Below are positions 25,362 to 36,237 of a stretch of DNA of 64,000 nt, one piece after another. Both the position numbers and the translations under genes were made by a program. This stretch comes from Bacteroides sp. (GTDB taxonomy: Bacteria; Bacteroidota; Bacteroidia; Bacteroidales; Muribaculaceae). The notes under the pieces are model-generated. The model was not told the DNA's origin, ran no database searches, and saw only the letters and a list, made by a program, of their open reading frames with translations. The stretch lies in the NCBI GenBank assembly GCA_014802105.1, contig JAAVCX010000009.1, forward strand, positions 38,967 through 102,966, in the 5' to 3' direction. Each line of letters starts with the position of its first letter. Within the stretch, counting starts at the first letter, position 1.

Positions 25362-26776
25362 TTCAAATCGTGCTGAAGGGCTTCGAAGAGGGCGCGGGCC
25401 AGGCGAGCGCCACCCTTGTGGGTCATGTGGATATAATCCTTGTTGATGAGTCCGGCTCCCGACCATTCCACTACGGCACCCTCGCCTCCCATCGCCTCGC
25501 GGGTGTCCCAGAAAAGACATTGGGCGCGGCGTGCGGCGTCACGTTGAGCCGAGATCATGGCCTGGGCCGTGGACATTGAACGCACTGTGCCGCCGCGTTT
25601 CTCTCCGCGGTCGCCGACGCCCATCACCAGAATGTCGGCGCGTGGATAGCATTGTCTCACGTGGTTGATCACGTCGACCATGCGGCTCGAGTAGACAGAG
25701 TAGTTGGTCTGCTTGGGGCTCATTGCGTTAATGCCAAACTCGAGAATGATGAGATTGTAGTCGATAGTGGCGGCCATGGATCGACACAGCGACTGGCTGA
25801 TGCGGGTGAGGGTGATGCCTGAGAAGCCGCGCGAGCTCATGCAGTCGAGACTCACTCCCCGCTCGCCGTCGAGCCACACTCCCAGTCCCACCAGCGAGGT
25901 GGAAGAGGTACGCACGGCAAAGTCGTCGGTAGTACCGTTTATCTCTATGCACTGAACGGAGTCAGCGCCTGTGATATTGCGTTGTTCCCAGTCGCCCGAG
26001 GCTGTTTTAACAGAGATTAGTGCATCCTCGGGGGCTACGAAAAGGAAGCGGGATCGGCTCCAGGAGCGGGTGGTAGGGAATGCTTCGGTGCCGTGATAGG
26101 TGGCTGTGGCGTTGCCGGTAGGCATGGCATACTGCTCGGCCAGGTCGAGATACTTGCGGTCAGCCTTTTTGTTGGCCGTAAAGGTCTTCCATCCCGATCC
26201 ACCCTGACGCACACTGCGCCTGAACCCGGGGAAATCGGAGTGCATGCTCACGTAGCCCACACCTGAGCCTCCGTAGGTCTCCTGAAGCATGTTGCGGAGG
26301 TCTTGAGTGAAGATGTCGCCCTCGATGTAGCTGTCTCCCACCACGGCTATGCGAGCCAGAGCTCCCTGAGAGAGAGCGTGGCGCAGATGTACGAGGCCGC
26401 TCTGGGATGGTGAGTAGTCTTCGATTATCACGAGTTCACCCTGACGGGGAGCTCTGACGGGGTGAATGATGGTGTCGATAGGCTGAGAAAGTATCGAGTC
26501 GCCGGCATTTACCGGGTCGGTGACGCGCTTAATCTCCTCGGCGCGGGCCTCCTCCTGTTGTTTCATCACGGCGATCAATTCGGGATCTATGCCGCTCAGA
26601 TCGGTAGAGTCGGTCTCGGCTGAGACAGAGTCGGTGGCCGAGACACGCATGATGTCAGAGAAGAGCGAGAAGTCCTTGACCATCCCGCCCGACCAGCGTG
26701 ATAGCGGTAGCTGGGAGAGCGCGAAGACCAGGACTAAAGCGAGGAGTATGATAAGTGTTGGACTGCCTTTTTTCAT
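25358..26776 (-). CDS. Membrane-anchored SGNH/GDSL-like protein (first of two)
   Basis: A 472-residue protein with one N-terminal membrane segment (LIILLALVLVFALSQLPL), probably a signal anchor. The SGNH blocks are IAVVGDSYIEGDIF, YGGSGVGYVS, ILEFGINAMS and INKDYIHMTHKGG (DxxH). It is a diverged paralogue of the next gene: both share the GDS[HY]I[QE] start and the YG.[AS]G.G block. It starts 14 bp after the isochorismate synthase stop and overlaps the next ATG by 4 bp. The substrate is unknown; the context points to a surface-glycan or peptidoglycan O-acylation system. Confidence 0.83.
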   Translation of the reverse strand: MKKGSPTLIILLALVLVFALSQLPLSRWSGGMVKDFSLFSDIMRVSATDSVSAETDSTDLSGIDPELIAVMKQQEEARAEEIKRVTDPVNAGDSILSQPIDTIIHPVRAPRQGELVIIEDYSPSQSGLVHLRHALSQGALARIAVVGDSYIEGDIFTQDLRNMLQETYGGSGVGYVSMHSDFPGFRRSVRQGGSGWKTFTANKKADRKYLDLAEQYAMPTGNATATYHGTEAFPTTRSWSRSRFLFVAPEDALISVKTASGDWEQRNITGADSVQCIEINGTTDDFAVRTSSTSLVGLGVWLDGERGVSLDCMSSRGFSGITLTRISQSLCRSMAATIDYNLIILEFGINAMSPKQTNYSVYSSRMVDVINHVRQCYPRADILVMGVGDRGEKRGGTVRSMSTAQAMISAQRDAARRAQCLFWDTREAMGGEGAVVEWSGAGLINKDYIHMTHKGGARLARALFEALQHDLK

Positions 26777-26790
26777 GACCGTGGCTGGGT

Positions 26791-27999
26791 TCAGAATGGT
26801 AGTCGGTTCGAGGTGAACCGTGCGGTGACGGGATTGACGGTAGAGAAAGTTTTGCCCCCTGAAGCATGACGGGGCTCGGCGGTGAGACAGCGGTAGAGCG
26901 GAGCCATCTTCAGCTCGGTCTCATGCCACTCGCTGTCGACCTCCGAGGCCCCCATGATCCCTCCGCCGGCATAGAGGTTCCACACGAAGCCTTCGTAGCC
27001 GTCGAGCATGGCCCGGGCGCCGAAGGCACAGCGCAGGTTGACGTAGGCAATATAGTCGTCGCCTGTGCGCAGACCTATATAGCCGGCGTAGCAGTGGCGG
27101 CGGTGGGTCTCGAAGACATCTATCTCGGTGAGAGCTAAATCGCGCGGCGCGCCTGCCACGGCCGGAGTGGGACTCAGGTCGTGCATGATGGCCGGAAAAT
27201 CGGGATCGTCGCCGGCTCCCGATATGAGTGTGACCAGGTGAGTGACGTCGCCGGTGTCGAGTTCCATAACCTCAGAGGCTTCGACGGCCAGAGAGTGGCT
27301 CGAGAGCTTATCTTTGATGAAATCTACCACTACAAGATGTTCCTCGACGTTTTTCTCATCCCAATCGGTCTCGGCCGGAGTGTCGATAGGACGTGTCCCG
27401 GCGACTGCCATAGTGCTGACGGTGCCCGAGGCGGCGTCGGTCTCCAGCAGCAGCTCGGGGGTGGCGCCCAGCCACAGGTCGGACTCGTGGGTGTAGCAGA
27501 GGTAGCGGAAGGCGTTGGGGTTGGCTGAGAAGTAAAGCTCGGCACTCTCGATGGGCGAGAGGGTGGTGAAGAGCGACTTGATGCGCGAGAGCACACCCTT
27601 ACCACCGATCTTTCTGATACGCGAGCGTATTTTGGTAAGCCCTTCGCGATAGTTGAGCTGATTGGTGGAGTAGAGACTCGGATAGATCTCGGGACTCCCG
27701 AAGTCGAGGCCCGGATCGGCGCTCACGAGTTCAAGGATATCCTCGGCGTTAAGCTCGGCATTGATGCCGGCTGTGTACTCCTCGTCGCCGCTGAAACGGC
27801 TGATGAAGAAACAGTGCTCGGCTTCGGCCGACGGGATAGACCGTCCCTCGTCGTCGGGCAGCGAGGCCATGAAGCGCAGGCTCTCATCGTCGGGAAACAT
27901 GAAGGCCACAAACGGTATGTGGCGGTCGATACATTCCTGAGTAGCTCTGGCGATAGTGTCGGTAAATATAGGTTGAGTCTTGCGGGAGCGGCTGGTCAT
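26791..27999 (-). CDS. menF: Isochorismate synthase (MenF-like chorismate-binding enzyme)
   Basis: A 402-residue chorismate-utilising enzyme. The C-terminal chorismate-binding domain shows LWLGATPELLLETD, MAVAGTRPI, EHLVVVDFIKDKLSS, HDLSPTPAVAGAPRDLALTE and FVWNLYAGGGIMGASEVDSE. The spacing and the absence of an aminotransferase partner favour isochorismate synthase over anthranilate or aminodeoxychorismate synthase. It would feed menaquinone synthesis, but menD and the other men genes are not adjacent. Its ATG overlaps the rimO stop by 4 bp, and it is followed closely by the SGNH genes. Confidence 0.82.
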   Translation of the reverse strand: MTSRSRKTQPIFTDTIARATQECIDRHIPFVAFMFPDDESLRFMASLPDDEGRSIPSAEAEHCFFISRFSGDEEYTAGINAELNAEDILELVSADPGLDFGSPEIYPSLYSTNQLNYREGLTKIRSRIRKIGGKGVLSRIKSLFTTLSPIESAELYFSANPNAFRYLCYTHESDLWLGATPELLLETDAASGTVSTMAVAGTRPIDTPAETDWDEKNVEEHLVVVDFIKDKLSSHSLAVEASEVMELDTGDVTHLVTLISGAGDDPDFPAIMHDLSPTPAVAGAPRDLALTEIDVFETHRRHCYAGYIGLRTGDDYIAYVNLRCAFGARAMLDGYEGFVWNLYAGGGIMGASEVDSEWHETELKMAPLYRCLTAEPRHASGGKTFSTVNPVTARFTSNRLPF

Positions 28000-29354
28000 A
28001 GGGGGGTGGCTTCGAGTTCAAATGGATAGGCGGCGTCTACTCTCACTCTCAGGCGGTCGCCGGGTGAGAGGGGGCGGGTTTTGGCTACGAGCACTTCGGG
28101 GTCGACCTCGGGGGAATCATACTCTGAGCGGCCTACATATCGGTCAGCCTCCTCGCGGTCGATCACTACGGTGAGCGTCGAGCCCACCTTGGCCTCCTGT
28201 ATCTCGGCTGAAATCTCTTCCTGGAGGCTCATCAGGCGGTCAAGACGCTCGGCCTTGACCTCGGGGGGCACATTGTCGGTGAGATGGCGGGCGGCATAAG
28301 TGTCGTCCTCCTCGCAGTAGGCAAAGGCGCCGAGCCGTTCGAAATGCTGCTCTCTGACAAAGTCGAGGAGTTCCTGAAACTCTTTTTCGCCCTCGCCCGG
28401 AAAACCGACCATCAGAGTGGTGCGCAGATGTATTCCGGGCACCCGGCGGCGTATCTCGGCGAGCAGCCGGCGGGTCTCCTCGCCGGTGATGTGGCGTCGC
28501 ATGTTGGCGAGCACAGGGTCAGAGATATGTTGCAGGGCTATGTCGAGATAGCGGCACACATTGGGGCGCTCGGCCATGACATCGAGCAGATCGAGCGGAA
28601 ATTCGTTGGGGTAGGCATAGTGGAGCCTGATCCACTCCACGCCCTCGATCTCGGAGATGGCTCTCACCAGCGAGGCTATGCGTGGTTGTCGGCCGGGCAG
28701 GTCACGGCCGTATGAGGTGAGATCCTGGGCTATGACATTAAACTCTCTGACGCCCCGGCCTACGAGTATCCTGACCTCTTCGAGTATCTCCTGCTCGGAG
28801 CGGGAGCGATATCGGCCGGTGATGAGCGGGATGGCACAGAAAGCACACATGCGGTCACACCCTTCGGCGATCTTCAGATAGGCGTGATGGCGCGGAGTGG
28901 TGATGACACGGTCATAAGGGGCCGAGGCCGGGTGACGGCGTGCGAGGTCGACAGCCAGAGCGGGCCAGTCGGTCTTGCCATACCAGCGGTCTACCTCGGG
29001 TATTTCGCCCGGGAGCACTTCGGCATAGCGCTGGGAGAGGCACCCCATCACATAGAGCCCCTCGATGGTGCCCGAGGTGCGCAGGGCGCTCCAGCGCAAT
29101 ATCTCGTTGATGCTTTCCTCCTTGGCATCGCCTATGAAGCCACAGGTGTTGACCACTACATGCCGGCGTGTCGTCGCGGGGTCACTCTCGAGAAACTCTT
29201 TCTCGGCTTCACCCGAGTCGTCGGCGGCTATCGACTCGAGGCCTACACTCTCGAGCATCTTCATGAGTCGCTCGGAGTCCACGAGGTTTTTCGAGCATCC
29301 GAGCGATACTACTAATATTTTGTTACGCATTGCTTTCCCTTTGGGAACCGTCAT
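27996..29354 (-). CDS. rimO: Ribosomal protein S12 methylthiotransferase
   Basis: A radical-SAM methylthiotransferase of 452 residues that adds a methylthio group to an aspartate of ribosomal protein S12. The N-terminal domain starts VVSLGCSKNLVDSERLM with the first cluster cysteine. The radical SAM motif is CDRMCAFCAIP near residue 160. A TRAM domain ends the protein. The LGCSKN form and S/N-rich start favour RimO over MiaB. The ATG at 29354 overlaps the ftsY stop (ATGA). A second ATG at 29330, giving MRNKILVVSLGC with an AAAGGGAA just upstream, is equally plausible. Confidence 0.93.
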   Translation of the reverse strand: MTVPKGKAMRNKILVVSLGCSKNLVDSERLMKMLESVGLESIAADDSGEAEKEFLESDPATTRRHVVVNTCGFIGDAKEESINEILRWSALRTSGTIEGLYVMGCLSQRYAEVLPGEIPEVDRWYGKTDWPALAVDLARRHPASAPYDRVITTPRHHAYLKIAEGCDRMCAFCAIPLITGRYRSRSEQEILEEVRILVGRGVREFNVIAQDLTSYGRDLPGRQPRIASLVRAISEIEGVEWIRLHYAYPNEFPLDLLDVMAERPNVCRYLDIALQHISDPVLANMRRHITGEETRRLLAEIRRRVPGIHLRTTLMVGFPGEGEKEFQELLDFVREQHFERLGAFAYCEEDDTYAARHLTDNVPPEVKAERLDRLMSLQEEISAEIQEAKVGSTLTVVIDREEADRYVGRSEYDSPEVDPEVLVAKTRPLSPGDRLRVRVDAAYPFELEATPL

Positions 29355-30322
29355 TTTTTATCGCCGAAGAGCGACTCTACGAAGGCCTGCTTGTCAAAGA
29401 CCTGCAGATCGTCGATTTTCTCACCGAGGCCGATATATTTCACGGGTATGTTAAAGCGGTCGCTGATGCCGATCACTACGCCGCCCTTGGCGGTGCCGTC
29501 GAGCTTGGTGATGGCGAGCTCGTTGACCTGGGTGGCTGCCACGAACTGCTTGGCCTGCTCGAAAGCGTTCTGACCTGTTGAGCCGTCGAGCACCAGCAAT
29601 ACCTCATGGGGAGCGTCGGGCACAAGTTTCTGCATCACGTTGCGCACCTTGGTGAGCTCGTCCATGAGACCTTTCTTGTTGTGGAGACGTCCGGCGGTGT
29701 CGATGATCACTACGTCGACATCGTTGGCTATGGCGCTCTGGAGGGTGTCAAAAGCCACCGAGGCCGGGTCGGCTCCGAGCTTTTGCTTCACTACGGGGAC
29801 ATCGGCGCGACGACCCCACTCCTCGAGCTGCTCGATGGCGGCGGCGCGGAAGGTATCGGCGGCTCCGAGCATCACCTTGTTGCCGGCGCGGCGGAACTGG
29901 GCGGCCATCTTGCCGATGGTAGTGGTCTTGCCCACACCGTTGACTCCGACAACCATGATCACGTGGGGGCGTGAGGCTCCGGGAGGAAGGGTGAAGTCTT
30001 CGAGCGAAGAGGAGGCATGGTTTTCGGCCAGCATGGCGGTGATCTCCTCACACAGCAGACGGTTGAGCTCGGAGGTGCCTACATATTTATCGCGAGCCAC
30101 ACGTGCCTGGAGACGCTCGATGATGCGCAGGGTGGTGTCGACGCCTACATCAGAGGTCACGAAGACCTCCTCGAGGTTGTCGAGCACATCATCATCGACG
30201 GTCGATTTTCCGGCCACGGCGTGAGAGATGCGGTCAAAGAATCCGCGCTGGGTCTTCTCGAGCCCCTTGTCGAGGGTCTCTTTCTGCTCCTTCTTGCGCG
30301 AAAACATATCAAAAAATCCCAT
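29351..30322 (-). CDS. ftsY: Signal recognition particle receptor
   Basis: A 323-residue SRP GTPase that docks ribosome-SRP complexes at the inner membrane. It begins MGFFDMFSRKKEQKETLDKG, an amphipathic basic helix, followed by the N domain. The G domain has GVNGVGKTTTIGKMAAQF (G1) near residue 123, DTAGRLHNK (G3) near 205 and TKLDGTAKGG (G4/G5) near 270. The long acidic A domain of E. coli is absent, as in other Bacteroidetes. It is probably the first gene of the minus-strand series through rimO, menF, the SGNH genes and the MBOAT gene. Confidence 0.96.
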   Translation of the reverse strand: MGFFDMFSRKKEQKETLDKGLEKTQRGFFDRISHAVAGKSTVDDDVLDNLEEVFVTSDVGVDTTLRIIERLQARVARDKYVGTSELNRLLCEEITAMLAENHASSSLEDFTLPPGASRPHVIMVVGVNGVGKTTTIGKMAAQFRRAGNKVMLGAADTFRAAAIEQLEEWGRRADVPVVKQKLGADPASVAFDTLQSAIANDVDVVIIDTAGRLHNKKGLMDELTKVRNVMQKLVPDAPHEVLLVLDGSTGQNAFEQAKQFVAATQVNELAITKLDGTAKGGVVIGISDRFNIPVKYIGLGEKIDDLQVFDKQAFVESLFGDKK

Positions 30323-30348
30323 AATCTGAGGTGTTTTGTTTGAGACTG

Positions 30349-30356
30349 CAAAGTTA
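30349..30356 (-). promoter_or_regulatory. -7 element of the ftsY operon
   Basis: The minus strand reads TAACTTTG, a full TAnnTTTG match, 26 bp before the ftsY ATG. No clear -33 TTTG is seen. Confidence 0.5.
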
Positions 30357-30462
30357 AGAATTTATCTCCAAATAGCCCTCACCTGCCGCATTAATTCCGG
30401 GTTTATCATTTCAAAAGTATTTTTAGCGGAGTCATTCATTACATTTATCGGCGGTTTATTGT

Positions 30463-30470
30463 TATCTTTG
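30463..30470 (+). promoter_or_regulatory. -7 element of the AspT-like exchanger gene
   Basis: TATCTTTG matches TAnnTTTG and would give a leader of roughly 85 nt. The -33 region is AT-rich without an exact TTTG. Confidence 0.5.
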
Positions 30471-30561
30471 CGATGTAAAGTGACGCGATTGGTGTAGCCG
30501 GGACTTGGCAATGAGTTCTCACCTCGTGAATATTTAAAGAATTGAAAATAGTTTACTTAAA

Positions 30562-32262
30562 ATGTGGTTTGTCGAAACATTCCGTCACACACCGGCTCTC
30601 GCCGTGTTTCTGACGATAGGACTTGGCTTCCTGCTCGGTAAGATCAAAATCAAGGGTATCGCGCTCGGCACAGTCACCTCGGTGCTGATTGTCGGTGTGC
30701 TTGTCGGGCAGATGGATATTAATGTCGGGGGGCCTCTGAAGACGGTCTCATTTCTGCTCTTCCTGTTCTGTATCGGTTACAGTGTCGGCCCTCAGTTCTT
30801 CAGATCTCTGCGCGGCGACGGTCTCAAGCAGGTGATCTTTGCCGTAGTGGTCTGTGTCCTGATACTGGCCACTTCGCTTGGGGTGGCACTGCTCTTTGGT
30901 CTCAATCCGGGACAGGCTGCCGGCATGATGGCCGGAGCCTCAACCGCTTCACCGGTGGTGGGGGCTGCCGAGGATACGCTCAATTCCCTGGCCGGCGATC
31001 GCGATGCTGTGAGCGGGATGATAGCGGCTATTCCGGTCTGCTATGCCATGACCTACGTTTTCGGTACACTCGGGGCTGTGTGGTTGCTCGGCTATGTGGG
31101 GCCGGCCATGATGGGTGGCATTGACAAAATCAAGGCCATGACCCATGAGCTCGAGAAAACGTTGAGCCCATCGGCCGGGAATGATCCGGCAAGCTTCAAT
31201 GCCTGCCGTCCCGTAGCTTTCAGAGCTTATATCGCCGACGGTGAACTGATGGAGTCTCAGCACACTGTCAGTGAGATCGAACAGGAGTTCAGAGCCGGCG
31301 GACGTCGCATCACTGTCGAGCGTATCGAGCGTGCCGACGGGTCGGGGCGTGTCGATCTGATGACACCCGATACCGTGATCTATCCGGGCGACACGGTGGT
31401 ACTGGCCGGACGCCGCGAGATGATGGTTGGCGACATCGACCGTCTGGGTCACGAGGTAGCAGGTGTCGATCTGCTCAACTTTCCCGTCGAGGATGTGGAT
31501 GTCACCGTCGCCCGCCAGTGTCCTGCCGCGACCATACGCGAGCTATTTGACTATGAGTGGATGGACGGAGTTGATGTCAAGAGTATCAAGCGCAACGATG
31601 TCCCGTTAAATCCGCTCGCACAGACCACCCTACAGCCCGGCGATATAGTTGAGCTCGTGGGGCGTAAGAAAAATCTCGACCGCGCGGCCTCGATGATCGG
31701 TTATGCTGACCCGGCCACGGTCACTACCGACTTTGTGTTCATAGGTCTCGGTATACTTCTGGGTGGCCTGCTGGGCGCTCTCTCGGTCACTATCGGCAAT
31801 GTGCCGGTGAGTCTCGGTGCGAGTGGAGGTGCTCTGGTGGCCGGTCTGCTGATGGGGTGGCTGAGGTCTAAGCGCCCGGTCTACGGTTCCATACCTAAGG
31901 CCTCGCTCTGGGTGTTCAACAATCTCGGGCTCAACATGTATATCGCTGTGATCGGTATTGCTTCGGGCCCATCGTTTGTGAGCTCGTTTGCCGAGGTGGG
32001 GCCCAAGATCTTTGTCGCCGGACTCATAGTGACGCTCGTGCCTCTGTTTCTGGCTATACTTATCGGTCACAAACTGTTTAAGTTTCATCCGGCTGTCACG
32101 CTGGGTTGTTGTGCGGGTGCCCGCAAGACCACGGCCGGTCTCGGCGCCGTGCAGGAACGACTCGGTAGCACTGTCCCGGCGCTGGGATATACGATCACCT
32201 ACGCTGTGTCAAACACTCTGCTCATTATCTTCGGCATAGTTCTCGTGCTGCTGACGGCGTGA
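30562..32262 (+). CDS. AspT/YidE-type putative exchanger with two RCK_C domains
   Basis: A 566-residue membrane protein. The N-terminal ~180 residues hold about five membrane helices (TIGLGFLLGKIKIKGIALG starts the duplicated AspT domain). The cytoplasmic centre, about 210-380, contains two TrkA-C-like regulatory domains (DTVIYPGDTVVLAGRREMM and TLQPGDIVELVGRKKN). The C-terminal half repeats the membrane domain and has GCCAGARKTTAGLGAVQE. The aspartate:alanine exchanger family is known from AspT of Tetragenococcus; the substrate here is unknown. It is a single-gene unit ended by a long palindrome. Confidence 0.88.
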   Translation: MWFVETFRHTPALAVFLTIGLGFLLGKIKIKGIALGTVTSVLIVGVLVGQMDINVGGPLKTVSFLLFLFCIGYSVGPQFFRSLRGDGLKQVIFAVVVCVLILATSLGVALLFGLNPGQAAGMMAGASTASPVVGAAEDTLNSLAGDRDAVSGMIAAIPVCYAMTYVFGTLGAVWLLGYVGPAMMGGIDKIKAMTHELEKTLSPSAGNDPASFNACRPVAFRAYIADGELMESQHTVSEIEQEFRAGGRRITVERIERADGSGRVDLMTPDTVIYPGDTVVLAGRREMMVGDIDRLGHEVAGVDLLNFPVEDVDVTVARQCPAATIRELFDYEWMDGVDVKSIKRNDVPLNPLAQTTLQPGDIVELVGRKKNLDRAASMIGYADPATVTTDFVFIGLGILLGGLLGALSVTIGNVPVSLGASGGALVAGLLMGWLRSKRPVYGSIPKASLWVFNNLGLNMYIAVIGIASGPSFVSSFAEVGPKIFVAGLIVTLVPLFLAILIGHKLFKFHPAVTLGCCAGARKTTAGLGAVQERLGSTVPALGYTITYAVSNTLLIIFGIVLVLLTA

Positions 32263-32311
32263 CATGGATAAACTCATGTCACTGAAAAGATAAACGGTGG
32301 CGTCGATACGA

Positions 32312-32387
32312 ATACAAGGCGTGCCATGTCAACAGTTGCCGACCTGATTTTCAGGTCTGAGCATCAGTGACATGGCACGTCTTGTAT
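32312..32387. terminator. Long palindrome after the AspT-like gene
   Basis: Outer arms ATACAAGGCGTGCCATGTCA and TGACATGGCACGTCTTGTAT (20 bp, one mismatch) hold an inner GACCTG/CAGGTC stem. It lies between converging genes and probably ends both transcripts. Its loop resembles that of the palindrome at 47757-47832. Confidence 0.55.
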
Positions 32388-32418
32388 CTATAGGGTGAGA
32401 TGGGTGTCGGGGTGGCGG

Positions 32419-33030
32419 TCAGCAGTCGCGCTCGAAGATCTGAGAGGCGATCGTGTCGGCTGTGTGTATGAGCGGTACCAGCGGGGTGTTGAGTATGGCC
32501 TGACGGTAGCTGCGGTCGATGTCGATCTGAGTGGTGTCGACAGCCCATGGCCCCATGTGCCAGCGTATGGCGAGGATTTCATCATCCTCCAGGTCAAGCC
32601 CCATGCGCATGAGCATCACCACCGATTTCTCGCCGTGACCTATGGGGAGCGACTTGTAGCTGATCTCATATTCTTTGACATCTTCCCACAGGCCGATCTC
32701 GTTTTTACGCTTGCGGTTGACCAGGGTATAGATGTTGGCCTTGCACACGTCGTGGAGCAGCGAGGCGAGTATCACCGACTCGGCCGGGAGATGTTTTTCC
32801 ATCTCGGGGCGTCGAGCCAGAATACCTTCCCTGACCATCATGGCGGCGTCGTAGACATTGAGCGAGTGTTCTACCAGGCCTCCCGGATGGTTATAATGGT
32901 TGCGCACTGAGGCCGGAGCTTCAAAAAAGCCATAGGCCTCGAGGTCTTCGATGACATATTCGATATTTTCGCGGCCGGTAGAGCGGAGCAGTTGGCAGAA
33001 ACGGTCTTTATTGGAGGCGTTGTTGTCCAT
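32419..33030 (-). CDS. HD-domain phosphohydrolase
   Basis: A 203-residue cytoplasmic protein. The HD superfamily metal residues are seen in GGLVEHSLNVYDAA (first His) and ASLLHDVCKANIY (HD), with a further histidine in RWHMGPW. No second domain is present. HD proteins cleave phosphate esters of nucleotides or nucleic acids; the exact substrate cannot be predicted. The last residues reach the stop at 32419, 31 bp from the palindrome. It is preceded by a lipoprotein gene 22 bp away on the other side of its start, so the two may be co-transcribed. Confidence 0.8.
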   Translation of the reverse strand: MDNNASNKDRFCQLLRSTGRENIEYVIEDLEAYGFFEAPASVRNHYNHPGGLVEHSLNVYDAAMMVREGILARRPEMEKHLPAESVILASLLHDVCKANIYTLVNRKRKNEIGLWEDVKEYEISYKSLPIGHGEKSVVMLMRMGLDLEDDEILAIRWHMGPWAVDTTQIDIDRSYRQAILNTPLVPLIHTADTIASQIFERDC

Positions 33031-33052
33031 TTATCGATAGGGTGTGAAAGAG

Positions 33053-33616
33053 TTACTTGAGCTTGAAGGTGACGCTGCATCCCGGCAGGCCGGCCGAAAT
33101 GAGCGAGTCGGCCATTGCAGGGGTGACCTCGCCCACTTTGTAGGGGAGGGAGACTATCTCGGTGACACGGGCGTCGGGCACTATCGCGGCCTTGAGCTCT
33201 TCGGGCGTGGGGGCCGAGGTGAGGTCGTGGTAGCGTGAGTAGGTGTAGGAGATGAAGCGCGTGTCGGGCGAGATGCCGCGTCGGTCGAGCAGCCAGCCGT
33301 CGTGGAGCACGACAGGCATTGAGGCGCCGGTGATGTCGGTAGGCGCAGGGTAAGAGATCAGACTCCCGTCGACGGGATTGACGGTGATGGGCACCAGAGC
33401 ATCCACATCGATAGAAGTGCGGTAGATCTGAGCCTGGGGCAATGCTGCAAGTCCGGGGCCGTTGTAGATCCTGATGGGTGAGGGAGGAAGAGCCACAGCC
33501 CCGGTTGAGGAGGCGGAAGTATCGGCAGCATTGGCATCCTTAGATGTTTTGCAACCCGAAGCCGCAACTGAAGCTAAGGAGAGGGCGGTCATGGCCGCGA
33601 GTGAGAGCATTTTCAT
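33053..33616 (-). CDS. Hypothetical lipoprotein
   Basis: A 187-residue protein. The N-terminus MKMLSLAAMTALSLASVAAS followed by GC is a likely lipoprotein signal with cysteine 22, although SGC is not an ideal lipobox. A polar linker (about residues 25-45) leads to a compact domain containing IRIYNGPGLAALPQAQIYRT and DGWLLDRRGISPDTRFISYT. I do not recognise the domain. It precedes the HD gene on the same strand, and a MITE-like element ends 35 bp before its ATG. Confidence 0.65.
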   Translation of the reverse strand: MKMLSLAAMTALSLASVAASGCKTSKDANAADTSASSTGAVALPPSPIRIYNGPGLAALPQAQIYRTSIDVDALVPITVNPVDGSLISYPAPTDITGASMPVVLHDGWLLDRRGISPDTRFISYTYSRYHDLTSAPTPEELKAAIVPDARVTEIVSLPYKVGEVTPAMADSLISAGLPGCSVTFKLK

Positions 33617-33650
33617 AAGCTGAATATTGGGGTTCAGGCACTGTGATTAT

Positions 33651-33758
33651 TGAACTGATCTAAACTTATTACAAATTAACAATTCGAGACGAAGGGTTAA
33701 TTCAAAGAATATTTCAGTTCTGATTTTTAACTTTCTGTAATTAGTTTAGATCAGTTCA
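33651..33758. mobile_element. MITE-like inverted-repeat element, copy 2 (108 bp)
   Basis: It has the same 23-bp terminal repeats as copy 1 (TGAACTGATCTAAACT at the ends) and the same internal sequence, with 5 extra bases near the centre. It lies between GH97 and the lipoprotein gene in the same orientation relative to transcription as copy 1. TTA flanks both sides if one extra T is counted at the left end. Confidence 0.7.
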
Positions 33759-33816
33759 TTACATTTCGCCAAGTCTTCTTGTGAGCAGTCGGTAGTCTTG
33801 AGATTACCTGTCAGGC

Positions 33817-36237
<2,421 letters not shown>

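Noticed and set aside
26791..27999. Anthranilate or aminodeoxychorismate synthase for the chorismate-binding enzyme
   Set aside because: No amidotransferase or trp/pab partner is adjacent and the motifs fit isochorismate synthase better, though this is not decisive.
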